DNA of 45,401 nucleotides from Candidatus Oscillochloris fontis (GTDB lineage Bacteria; Chloroflexota; Chloroflexia; Chloroflexales; Chloroflexaceae). The position numbers were made by a program, and so were the translations under genes. The DNA is taken from NCBI RefSeq assembly GCF_004138135.1, contig NZ_RYFD01000035.1, positions 1-45,401 of the forward strand. Direction: 5' to 3'. Below are positions 15,068-23,130 of the stretch, one piece after another. Position 1 is the first letter of the stretch. Each line of letters opens with the position of its first letter. The notes beneath the pieces are model-generated. The model worked only from the letters and a program-made list of their open reading frames with translations. It made no database searches and was not told the DNA's origin.

Positions 15068-15138
15068 GTAACAATTCAGCCTTCTCCTAGCGCCCAGATG
15101 TTGACGCAAAGACGCAAAGACGCAAAGACGCAAAGCTT
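15068..15138. repeat. Family A element, half copy
   Basis: GTAACAATTCAG resembles the family A end and is followed by TTGACGCAAAGACGCAAAG in four tandem 9-bp units. The second half and a target duplication are missing, so this is a decayed or truncated copy. Confidence 0.55.
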
Positions 15139-15179
15139 CCAATACAACATGCACAACCAATCACCCTTCACATAAATAA

Positions 15180-15295
15180 TATAAATCTGCGTAATCTGCG
15201 TAATCTGCGGACAAATCCGAAATATAATCTGCGTAATCTGCGTAATCTGCGGACAAATCCGAAATATAATCTGCGTAATCTGCGGACAAACCCAC
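15180..15295. repeat. Tandem AATCTGCGT repeats
   Basis: The 9-bp unit AATCTGCGT is repeated and interrupted by GGACAAATCCGAAATAT, giving a larger period of about 45 bp repeated roughly two and a half times. The same 9-mer occurs in reverse orientation around 30023-30062 and 30199-30212. Function unknown. Confidence 0.7.
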
Positions 15296-16582
15296 TTACC
15301 CCACCAACGCCGCCCGCGCCAACACCGGCAGATCAAGCACCTCACCCCGGCTAGTCCGCGTGAGATCAAAGACCGCCCGCAGCAACGCCTCATACGAACC
15401 ACTCATCTCGCGCTTACGCCGCCCCATCACCGTGCGCGCCACACGGATCATATTCTCGATCCGGTACTCGCGGAAGATCTCGCCACCCCACGTAAAGGGC
15501 GGGATCGTCTTGGGCGCACTATGCACCCCAAAAATATTACTCGCCGTGCCGATCACCGTGCCACCATTCAGGTGCAAGCCAATCCCCAGTTTCACATGAT
15601 CAGCCAAGAAACAGCCCAACTTGATCAGTCCACTCTCCACCTGACCCAACCCGTCCAGCGCCACACGCACACTGCCATAATTATTCTTCAGATCGGAATT
15701 AGTAGTCATGGCCCCAATATTGACCCACTCACCCAGCCAGGAATGGCCCAGAAAGCCATCGTGGTGTTTGTTGGAGTACCCCTGAATGATACTCGCCTCC
15801 ACCTCGCCCCCGATGCGACAGACCGGGCCAATACTCGTTTCGCCCCGGATGCGGGCACTAGAAATCAGGGTCCCGGAACCAATATAAGTTGGCCCCTGAA
15901 TAAAGCTGAAGGGTTCAATATGCGCTCCAGCTTCAATACAGATCGGCCCATCGCGAGCATCGAGCACCAGCGGCCCATCGAGACGCGCCTCTGGCGCGAC
16001 GAAGACATCCGTGCCACGCACCACCACATGCGGATCATCGCCCTGGTAGCGCGGCAACCGCGCCTGGAGCAGCGGCAGATCGCGGATAATCTGCTCCCCC
16101 GACTGCGCAATCAGATCCCAGGGGTAGACGACGCGGGCGGGATGCTGGGCGGGCGCTAATTCCACCACCCGCGCAAAGCGCAGCAACTCATCACGGGCAT
16201 CGGCGGAGTATTGCGCCCGCAGATAGTAGAGCACCGCACTCGTCAGCGCAGGCGTGAGGCGCGCCCCAATCAGATCGCCCTCGGCCAGATAGATCGTATT
16301 GATCGGCTCTTGCAGTAGGCGCGGCAACCAAGCCAGATCGAGACAACGCCCATTGACCAGCACCGTCGGTTCGGCGCTATACATCGCCGCCAGACCCGTT
16401 GGCGGGCCAAAATGCCCCATCAGGTGTGGGCGTGCCAACCCCAGCACCTGATCATGCCCCAGCAACGCCGCCACCCGTTCGCGCACAGTATAGCCACCGC
16501 AGCGCAACTCAAAGAGTGGGCGAGCCTGGGCAATCGTGGCCAGATTGGGCCACATCTCATCTTCAAAGACGATCAGACTCAT
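15296..16582 (-). CDS. GlmU-like sugar nucleotidyl/acetyltransferase
   Basis: A 428-residue protein. The N-terminal about 190 residues open with MSLIVFEDEMWPNLATIAQA and a PLFELRCGGYTVRERV segment, a divergent pyrophosphorylase-like half seen in GlmU-like proteins of Bacteroidetes and Chloroflexi. Residues 205-370 are left-handed beta-helix repeats (IEAGAHIEPF, IGSGTLISSA, IGPVCRIGG) with a LNGGTVIGTASN turn, as in UDP-GlcNAc acetyltransferases. The classic GlmU nucleotide loop is not obvious, so the N-terminal activity is uncertain. It is the last gene of a four-gene operon behind two phosphohexomutases and a YvcK-like protein, which supports sugar-1-phosphate activation. Confidence 0.75.
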   Translation of the reverse strand: MSLIVFEDEMWPNLATIAQARPLFELRCGGYTVRERVAALLGHDQVLGLARPHLMGHFGPPTGLAAMYSAEPTVLVNGRCLDLAWLPRLLQEPINTIYLAEGDLIGARLTPALTSAVLYYLRAQYSADARDELLRFARVVELAPAQHPARVVYPWDLIAQSGEQIIRDLPLLQARLPRYQGDDPHVVVRGTDVFVAPEARLDGPLVLDARDGPICIEAGAHIEPFSFIQGPTYIGSGTLISSARIRGETSIGPVCRIGGEVEASIIQGYSNKHHDGFLGHSWLGEWVNIGAMTTNSDLKNNYGSVRVALDGLGQVESGLIKLGCFLADHVKLGIGLHLNGGTVIGTASNIFGVHSAPKTIPPFTWGGEIFREYRIENMIRVARTVMGRRKREMSGSYEALLRAVFDLTRTSRGEVLDLPVLARAALVG

Positions 16583-16586
16583 AAGC

Positions 16587-17786
16587 CTAGGTTCGCCGCA
16601 ACAACTCTAAAATCGTCGCCGTCAACTTCTCACCATCATGGCGCAACACCCGCACCGCCCGGCTCTGGTTGGGGTTCTCCAGCGTCGCCGTATACTGAAT
16701 GACCGACGACGAGAGATCAGCCTCAATCACCACACTCCCCTCGACGACCAAGCGCCGCTGACTATCACGATCCCCGGCCAGCACCGCCGTCTCCTCATAC
16801 TCTTCGGGCGAGAGATAGACCGGCGACTGATTCGCCGCCGCATAGAGCCGATGCACCTCTGAATCAATCCGCTGCGCATTCACCAACACATAGTCGGGGC
16901 TAAACCCAGCATACTGCTTGATCATCCGCAGATGATCGCCAACCCCAAAGCCGGTGGTGCGACCCGGTTCGGTCATCAGATTGCAGATATAGATCTTACG
17001 CGCCCGACTCTGAGCCACCGCTTGGCGAAACGCATCGAGCAACAGATTAGGTAAGACGCTCTCGAAGAGACTCCCCGGCCCCAGGATGATCGCATCCGCA
17101 TCGCGGATCGTCTCAGCCACCACTCGTGGTAGTGGCATAGCGGCGGCAGCGGGGTCGCGCAGTATCAGGCGTTCCACATGGCGCTCGGCCAAGGCCGGAT
17201 TCAAGGCCACATGACGCACATCCACCTGCTGGCCATCGTCCAATTCAGCCAAGACATCCAACGGCGTCGGGGTGGGCACCACATAATAGACATTCTGAAA
17301 GTTGAACAGCCCCGCAGCGCGGTAGTAATACTCAACCGGATCATGGATCGGCACAATACAGGTCATCTTCTCGACATGCGACCCCAGACTGGCCAATACC
17401 AACATCCCCGCTCCACCCGAAAGCACCACCACCTGTGGCGGTTTGCCCGCCTGTTGGAACCCAACCACCAACTCACCATCGGGGCTTTGGGTATGCTCAT
17501 CCACCGGGATGACCACCAACTCACTCAACTTCCACAAGCCATACCCAAGCACCCCCAACCCAAACACCAGCAACAGGATGCCACGCCACAAGCGCGGGAT
17601 GAACTGGAGAGTAAGGAAACTAAAGACCGGCGGCAAGCCCTCCATCGTGCGGTAGGCATGAATGAAGAGATACGCCACCCCCAGCGAGAGCAGCACAATC
17701 CCCACAAAGGTGAGCGCTAAAGGGGCCGTGAGATAGACAAGACGCCCAAGGCGTCGGCTAATCATTCGCATCAGAGAGTACCGCAC
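16587..17786 (-). CDS. YvcK/CofD-like protein with two N-terminal membrane spans
   Basis: A 399-residue protein. Two membrane spans lie at about 16-44 and 66-90. The rest follows the YvcK/CofD fold: VVLSGGAGMLVL as the nucleotide-binding start, then ADAIILGPGSLFESVLPNLL and KIYICNLMTEPGRTTGFGVG, both very close to YvcK. YvcK proteins bind UDP-GlcNAc and control the flow of carbon into cell wall precursors. The usual DDGGSSG loop is replaced by IHDPVEYYYR, and the membrane anchor is unusual. Its place between phosphohexomutases and a GlmU-like gene fits a regulator of amino-sugar supply. Confidence 0.78.
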   Translation of the reverse strand: MRYSLMRMISRRLGRLVYLTAPLALTFVGIVLLSLGVAYLFIHAYRTMEGLPPVFSFLTLQFIPRLWRGILLLVFGLGVLGYGLWKLSELVVIPVDEHTQSPDGELVVGFQQAGKPPQVVVLSGGAGMLVLASLGSHVEKMTCIVPIHDPVEYYYRAAGLFNFQNVYYVVPTPTPLDVLAELDDGQQVDVRHVALNPALAERHVERLILRDPAAAAMPLPRVVAETIRDADAIILGPGSLFESVLPNLLLDAFRQAVAQSRARKIYICNLMTEPGRTTGFGVGDHLRMIKQYAGFSPDYVLVNAQRIDSEVHRLYAAANQSPVYLSPEEYEETAVLAGDRDSQRRLVVEGSVVIEADLSSSVIQYTATLENPNQSRAVRVLRHDGEKLTATILELLRRT

Positions 17787-18920
17787 CTACTTGAGTTGAT
17801 CACGCTGCGCATCGAGCAGGGTGCGCAAGCTCCCCCCACTCCGCGCCACCATCTCGGCCACCAGTAACCCTGCCAGCAGCGCGTCAGGGTAAGCGGCGAA
17901 ACGCCCGATGCTGATCTCACCATCACGATTGACGCCCAAAAGCAGACCGGGGCGATCCTGGGCCAGCAACTTAGCCATTCGTGCATCGGTATCCATCGTC
18001 AACTCAAGCTTGATGCTATTTGCATCCTCCCAAGCAGCCAAGCGTGTCGCATTAAAGGGCGAATCACTCGCAGACGGAGGAAGCAATACCAGCCCTTTGT
18101 GGCGATGTTGGCGCACCAAATAACTACTCAGCAGCAAAGCGACATCAATGAGGCTCAACTGCTCACCACTCTTATCAATCACCGCCAGAGCCGTTCCATC
18201 CGCCGAGATGGCCAAACCCAAATGCGAATCACTCTCACGCACCAACTTCTTGAGTCGCAACAAACCCGACTCACCGGGGTGCGGCGTCACTTTCGCGAAG
18301 TGGGGGTCAGGCTCGCGATTAATCTCAATCGCCCGTGTCTGCCCACCTTCCCCTAACAGCGATGTCCAAGCTCCCGCCGTCGTCCCATGCATCGAATCGA
18401 CAAAGATCGTCATCGAGACCCGGCGGATAAGATCGAGATCCACCACCCCACGCAGCGTCTCAAGGTACCCAGCGCGCAGATCGGGCAGATTAGGCGGCAG
18501 CGGAGCAGGATCGATCAGGGGCGTAAAAGCAGATTGCGGTTGGTCATCAGCCATCCCCAGCGTAATGCCGGGCGGCGGCGTGATCAGCACCAAACCATTA
18601 TAATAGTAGGGGCGTTTACGTGCGGTAACAACGAGCGCACAATCAGCCATTCGGCGTTCAAGCGCCGCATAGACCGCCGGAATAGGCGTAGGGCAAGCCG
18701 CCAAATGCGCATTAACCCCGCGTGCCAGCAGATCGGCATGCAGTGCGCGCGCAAAGAGATTGCCCATAAAGCGCGTATCATAGGCAACCATACACGTCCA
18801 ACCACGCGAAGCCAAACCCGCAGCAATCATCGCCCCACGGCGCCGCACCTGATCCAGCGTAAAATCAGCAGCGTAGACCGCTTCCCACGTATAATCGAGC
18901 GAACGGTAGTGCGGGTTCAT
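17787..18920 (-). CDS. Phosphohexomutase-like protein lacking catalytic residues
   Basis: A 377-residue paralogue of the enzyme encoded next door. The domain order of alpha-D-phosphohexomutases is recognisable (AYDTRFMGN at 47-55, PTPIPAVYAAL at 78-88, HPGESGLLRL further on). The active-site loop TASHNP is TARKRP here (99-104), which removes the phosphoserine, and the metal loop DGDGDR is replaced by SADGTALAV. The substrate-binding C-terminal domain is also missing (377 against about 450 residues). I infer a non-catalytic, perhaps regulatory, partner. It overlaps the canonical gene by 4 nt and abuts the YvcK-like gene. Confidence 0.8.
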   Translation of the reverse strand: MNPHYRSLDYTWEAVYAADFTLDQVRRRGAMIAAGLASRGWTCMVAYDTRFMGNLFARALHADLLARGVNAHLAACPTPIPAVYAALERRMADCALVVTARKRPYYYNGLVLITPPPGITLGMADDQPQSAFTPLIDPAPLPPNLPDLRAGYLETLRGVVDLDLIRRVSMTIFVDSMHGTTAGAWTSLLGEGGQTRAIEINREPDPHFAKVTPHPGESGLLRLKKLVRESDSHLGLAISADGTALAVIDKSGEQLSLIDVALLLSSYLVRQHRHKGLVLLPPSASDSPFNATRLAAWEDANSIKLELTMDTDARMAKLLAQDRPGLLLGVNRDGEISIGRFAAYPDALLAGLLVAEMVARSGGSLRTLLDAQRDQLK

Positions 18921-20296
18921 AATTGGTTGCGGAACTCCTCTACCGCCGACAACATCATGGCACGAATCTCACATGCACGATCCATGGTCAATGCCTCAAA
19001 ACGGGTAGTGATGGCTGGCTCAGTATTAGAGGCCCGTACCAACCCCCAACCATCACCAAAATCCACCCGCACGCCATCAATAGACACCACTGGATAGTGC
19101 GGAGCGAAGCGCGCATACAGATAATCGATCACCCGAAACTTCTGCTCCTCGGCAAAGGCGATCCGCCCCTCATCTATTGAAGATCGATCCGGGTAGGGCG
19201 CCAACACCTCGCGTAAGGTGGTGCCCATCTGAGCCAGCGCGAAGAGCAGGTGCGCACCAGCAAAGACGCCATCATCAAAATAGTGGCCGGGGTAGGTGGC
19301 AAACGTATGCCCACTCAAATCGGCACCCAACACCGCGTTCAGTTCGCGCATCTTGGCCGAGATGCTAGGGTAGCCGGTCTTCCACATCACTGGAATGCCG
19401 CCCAGTGCGGTAATCGCTTCGGGCAATACCACACTACATCGCACATCAAAGATCACATGGCCGGAGCGCTGCCCTAAGAGGTAGGTCGCAAGTGCAATCA
19501 GGTAGCGGTCGGCAAAGACAATCTGGCCCTGGTTATCCACCACCCCCAGGCGATCACCATCACCATCCAGGCCAATCCCAATATCCGCGCCATGCTCGCG
19601 CACCGCCGCAATCAGATGTTGCAGATTCTCCGCCTTGAGCGGATCGGGATGATGGTTGGGGAAGGTGCCATCAGGCTCAATAAAGAGCGGCACCACATCC
19701 AACCCCAGCGCCTGATAGGTACGCAGGCCAATCGGGCCACCTACCCCATTGCCCGCATCGAGGACAACCTTGGGGCGACGCCCTTGGAAGGGTAAGAGCC
19801 GACAGACCGAGGCCACATAGGCATCACTCACATCCACCCGGCTGAGCGTCCCCTGGCCTTGGGCGAACTGACCGGCCAGCGCCACCTGACCCACCTCCTG
19901 CACATCCTCGCTGGTGAGCGGTTCGCTGCCAAAAGCTACCCGGCCACGGCGTAACTTCAGTCCGTTATAGGCGGGCGGATTGTGGCTCGCCGAGACAATC
20001 GCCCCCGCATCTAGGTTCAGGTGTTCAACCGCAAAATACATCACCGGCGTTGGCACTTGGCCAATATCCACCACATCCATACCGGTGGATTGCAAACCCG
20101 CGATCACTGCCGCCTGGAAGCGCGGTGAACTCAGGCGCGCATCACGCCCTACCGCTATAGTGCGCCGCCCCTGAGCCAAAAAGATCGTCCCAACCGCCTG
20201 ACCCAAGAGCCGGTAGATCGCCTCATCGAGATCAACATCAACAACGCCGCGAATGTCATAGGCGCGGAAGATGGTTGGATTGAGCGCCAGGGCCAT
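18917..20296 (-). CDS. Phosphomannomutase/phosphoglucomutase
   Basis: A 459-residue enzyme interconverting hexose-6-phosphate and hexose-1-phosphate. FRAYDIRG (10-17), VSASHNPPAYNGLK (101-114, phosphoserine Ser104), GLDGDGDRLGVVD (metal loop, near 238-250), a third-domain GHTFATYPGHYFDDG and the phosphate-binding RASNTEPAITTRFEA at the end are all intact. The protein is therefore expected to be active, unlike its neighbour. ManB/AlgC-like members supply GDP-mannose and UDP-glucose routes. First gene of the minus-strand operon reaching down to the GlmU-like gene. Confidence 0.92.
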   Translation of the reverse strand: MALALNPTIFRAYDIRGVVDVDLDEAIYRLLGQAVGTIFLAQGRRTIAVGRDARLSSPRFQAAVIAGLQSTGMDVVDIGQVPTPVMYFAVEHLNLDAGAIVSASHNPPAYNGLKLRRGRVAFGSEPLTSEDVQEVGQVALAGQFAQGQGTLSRVDVSDAYVASVCRLLPFQGRRPKVVLDAGNGVGGPIGLRTYQALGLDVVPLFIEPDGTFPNHHPDPLKAENLQHLIAAVREHGADIGIGLDGDGDRLGVVDNQGQIVFADRYLIALATYLLGQRSGHVIFDVRCSVVLPEAITALGGIPVMWKTGYPSISAKMRELNAVLGADLSGHTFATYPGHYFDDGVFAGAHLLFALAQMGTTLREVLAPYPDRSSIDEGRIAFAEEQKFRVIDYLYARFAPHYPVVSIDGVRVDFGDGWGLVRASNTEPAITTRFEALTMDRACEIRAMMLSAVEEFRNQL

Positions 20297-20345
20297 CGCA
20301 TACTCCCCACTAAGAGGGTGGTAACAGATGCTTCGATCCTAGCGT

Positions 20346-20500
20346 GACGGCTCCCACGGGTGAACACGTGGGCTTCTCCGGTATCACAACCGAGGCCATG
20401 CCGCCCCAGGGCCATTGTTTACGGGCTCGACAGAACGTTTTACGCAGTGCGCCGGTGACGTTATGCGCTACAACCACCCGAACGTTCACTTGTGCATGTG
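20346..20500 (-). mobile_element. IS200/IS605-type right-end remnant, omegaRNA-like
   Basis: Read on the minus strand, a GC-rich stretch ends in GAGAAGCCCACG, loop TGTTCACC, CGTGGGAGCCGTCA (stem 20353-20358 with 20367-20372). A CCCACG/CGTGGG hairpin followed a few bases later by a TCA end is the style of IS605-family right ends, from which TnpB guide (omega) RNAs are made. No TnpB or TnpA reading frame remains. It lies in the 445-bp gap 20297-20741, which otherwise holds only the tig promoter and leader. The assignment rests on the hairpin's form. Confidence 0.45.
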
Positions 20501-20576
20501 CCACACGCTATCGGGATTATAGTACAAGCATCCACTCTGGTCAATGGTCTGCCGCTAAAACATGCTTATTATTTCT

Positions 20577-20604
20577 TTGCAACACCCCACAGACATGCTA
20601 TAAT
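20577..20604 (+). promoter_or_regulatory. Sigma-70-type promoter of tig
   Basis: TTGCAA (20577-20582), 16-bp spacer, TATAAT (20599-20604). The transcript would have a leader of about 130 nt before the GTG start at 20742. Confidence 0.7.
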
Positions 20605-20741
20605 GGCCAATAGCATGCCCTCGGAGGGTCTTGTATGTTGCGTGTTTCCTACGTTGTGTCTCAGGTGCGCCCGTGCCATCTCGTTGGCGCTGGAAGCAAC
20701 CTGTCGCTACCTTGTATCTATAGAGATGGAGAGTATCAGGC

Positions 20742-22250
20742 GTGAAGGTTACGACTGAGAAGCTTCCTAAGAGCCTATTGGCCTTAGAGATCGAGATTGA
20801 CCCGGATCAGGTCGAGCGTGGCTTAGACAAAGCCGCCCGCCGTCTCTCCCAGAAGTTCCCGATTCGCGGTTTCCGCCCTGGGAAGGCCCCGCGTTCAATC
20901 ATCGAGCGCTCCTATGGACGGGCCGCCCTCATGGAAGAGGCCACCGATGATCTGATCAACAAGGCATACCGTGACGCCCTCGAACAGGAGAAGATCGCTC
21001 CGGTCGGCCCACCCAACCTTGAATCGATCACTTCATCCGAACCGTTCATCTTCCGGGTCACGGTACCAGTTGCGCCAACCGTAACCCTCGGTGACTACCG
21101 TGGGATTCGTCTCGACCTCGAAGCGGCCAGCATCAGCGAAAAAGACATTGAGCGCGAACTTGAGCGCATGCGCGAGAAACATGTGGTGCTCAAGGAGCTA
21201 GATGAACTGCGTCCCGCCCAGGAGGGCGATCAGATCTCGGTGATCCTCGATACGGAATTTGAGGATGACGACGAGGAGGACGAGGAGGACGACGACGACC
21301 GTGACGACGACGAGGACGATGACCTCGAAGACGATGAAGACGATGCGGATGATCAGGACGATGAAGACGATGAAGACGATGCAGACGACGATGAAGAGAT
21401 CCAGACCCTGGATCTGATCCCCGGTCGTCTGGTTGAGGAACTGCACCAGGGTCTGATCGGCCTCAGCGTGAATGAGTACACCGAAATCACCGCCGTCATG
21501 CCCGATGATCATCAGGAAGAGTCGGTGCGCGGCAAGACCATCACCTTCAAGGTGAAACTGAAGGGCATTCGGGAGCGCATCCTGCCGGAGTGGGACGAGC
21601 TACCCGGCCTGGAGAACTTCGAGGGCAGTCTGGACGATCTACGGGCCAAGACCCAGAGCAATCTGGAGCAGACCGCCCGCACCAACGCCGAACGCACGTT
21701 GGTTGAGACCTATGTGAGCCAACTGGTCGAAATGACCGAGTTCGATATCCCCGATGTGATGGTGCAGGAACTGGCCCACGAAATGCTCCACGAGCAGGGG
21801 CACCAGTTCGAGCGCTACGGCATCACCCTAGAGCAGATGCTTGAGTACCGTGGCCAGACCCACGATGAGGCGGTTGAAGCACTCATGCCCGATGCCGAGC
21901 AGCGCACCAAGACCACCCTGGCGCTCAGCCGTTTGGTTGAGCACGAGGGGATTGGTGGGATCGTACCTGAGGATGTTGAGGCGCAAATCGAGCTCATCGC
22001 CAGCGATTACGATGAGGCGCAGCGCCCCAACGTGATCAATGCGTTGCGTACCCAGATGATCCATGATGTGGTCAATATGGTCATTGATCGCAAGCTACGC
22101 GCTCGCATCGTTGAGATTGCCACTGGTACGGCTCCCGCGCTTGAAGCCCCGGCTGCCGAGCCAACCGCAGAGGCTCCCGCGCTTGAAGCCCCGGCTGCCG
22201 AGCCAACCACAGAGGCTCCAGCCGAACCCACTACCACTGAAAAAGAGTAG
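20742..22250 (+). CDS. tig: Trigger factor with a long acidic insert
   Basis: A 502-residue ribosome-bound chaperone and prolyl isomerase starting at GTG, preceded by GATGGAGAG. The ribosome-binding loop GFRPGKAP is at 43-50. The PPIase domain begins near 150 but is interrupted at about 172-220 by nearly 50 residues that are almost all Asp and Glu, before LIPGRLVEELHQGLIGLS resumes the domain. The C-terminal chaperone arms follow. The tail holds a 14-residue unit (APALEAPAAEPTAE type) twice, encoded by a 42-bp tandem duplication at 22131-22172 and 22173-22214. Usual length is about 430-450 residues; the insert and tail explain the excess. First gene of the tig-clpP-clpX set. Confidence 0.96.
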   Translation: MKVTTEKLPKSLLALEIEIDPDQVERGLDKAARRLSQKFPIRGFRPGKAPRSIIERSYGRAALMEEATDDLINKAYRDALEQEKIAPVGPPNLESITSSEPFIFRVTVPVAPTVTLGDYRGIRLDLEAASISEKDIERELERMREKHVVLKELDELRPAQEGDQISVILDTEFEDDDEEDEEDDDDRDDDEDDDLEDDEDDADDQDDEDDEDDADDDEEIQTLDLIPGRLVEELHQGLIGLSVNEYTEITAVMPDDHQEESVRGKTITFKVKLKGIRERILPEWDELPGLENFEGSLDDLRAKTQSNLEQTARTNAERTLVETYVSQLVEMTEFDIPDVMVQELAHEMLHEQGHQFERYGITLEQMLEYRGQTHDEAVEALMPDAEQRTKTTLALSRLVEHEGIGGIVPEDVEAQIELIASDYDEAQRPNVINALRTQMIHDVVNMVIDRKLRARIVEIATGTAPALEAPAAEPTAEAPALEAPAAEPTTEAPAEPTTTEKE

Positions 22251-22258
22251 GTAGGAAC

Positions 22259-22308
22259 CGATCCTGTCGGGAATAGTCAAACCCCTCCCGACAGGATCGC
22301 CCCTATTT
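22259..22308 (+). terminator. Rho-independent terminator after tig
   Basis: CGATCCTGTCGGGA (22259-22272) pairs with TCCCGACAGGATCG (22286-22299), followed by CCCCTATTTGT. The tail is only moderately T-rich, so some read-through into clpP is possible. Confidence 0.7.
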
Positions 22309-22391
22309 GTATGCATGTGGTATGCTGATCAAGACCCATCCGTTCCTCCTGCCTGCCTGATCGCAATGATCAACCCGAAAGAGGCGTCTCT

Positions 22392-23048
22392 ATGAAATGG
22401 ATGAGCCCCTATCAGAGCAGCCCCCCCGCCCACGACCATCCCAGTGCCCTGATTCCCATGGTGATCGAGAGCAGTAGCCGTGGCGAACGTGCGTTTGATA
22501 TCTATTCCCGCTTGCTCAAAGAGCGGATTATCATTCTCGGTACCCCCATCGAAGATCAGATCGCAAACCTGATCGTGGCCCAGTTACTCTTCCTTGATAG
22601 CGACGATCCCGACCGTGATATCTGGCTCTATATCAATAGCCCCGGTGGTTCGATCACGGCGGGCTTGGCGATCTATGACACCATGCGCCATATTCGCTCC
22701 AGTGTCGCCACGGTCTGTGTGGGAATGGCGGGCAGTATGGCCACTCCGATCTTGGCGGGTGGTGCCAAGGGCAAACGCTACAGTCTGCCCCACTCGACCA
22801 TCCACATGCACCCGGCAGGTGGCGGCGCACGCGGCTATGCCCCCGATGTCGAGATTATGGCCCGTGAGTTGCTGCGCGAACAACAACTCATCCGCGAGTT
22901 GCTTGCCACTGATACTGGCCAACCTATCGAGCGAATCGCCAAGGATTTTGATCGTGACCTCTTCATGACCCCGATCCAAGCCAAGGAGTATGGGATTATT
23001 GACGAGATTCTGACTCGTGAAGATATCGCTGGCGGCGAGAAAAAGTAA
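22392..23048 (+). CDS. clpP: ATP-dependent Clp protease proteolytic subunit
   Basis: A 218-residue serine peptidase that assembles into two heptameric rings. [18 protein letters not shown] (81-98) is the handle region. The catalytic residues are in place: Ser115 in GMAGSMA, His140 in IHMHPAGG and Asp189 in FDRDLFM. The surroundings differ a little from the common GQAASM and MIHQPLGG forms, as in some Chloroflexota and actinobacterial ClpP paralogues. The N-terminus carries about 20 residues that would be processed. ClpX, its unfoldase, is the next gene. A possible extended -10 (TGGTATGCT) lies near 22317-22325. Confidence 0.95.
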   Translation: MKWMSPYQSSPPAHDHPSALIPMVIESSSRGERAFDIYSRLLKERIIILGTPIEDQIANLIVAQLLFLDSDDPDRDIWLYINSPGGSITAGLAIYDTMRHIRSSVATVCVGMAGSMATPILAGGAKGKRYSLPHSTIHMHPAGGGARGYAPDVEIMARELLREQQLIRELLATDTGQPIERIAKDFDRDLFMTPIQAKEYGIIDEILTREDIAGGEKK

Positions 23049-23070
23049 CGTGGGTGGTCTGATGTGCATC

Positions 23071-23099
23071 TGATCGGGGTGGAGTGATCCCCCCGATCA
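23071..23099 (+). terminator. Hairpin between clpP and clpX
   Basis: TGATCGGGG (23071-23079) pairs with CCCCGATCA (23091-23099) across an 11-base loop. No T-tract follows, so it may only weaken or protect the transcript rather than end it. Confidence 0.4.
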
Positions 23100-23130
23100 T
23101 TGTCATCCTCTGTCACCCTGGAGATAGTCC

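Noticed and set aside
15180-15295. CRISPR array or iteron origin
   Set aside because: Units are 9 bp with repeated, non-unique intervals, and there is no replication initiator gene or spacer diversity.
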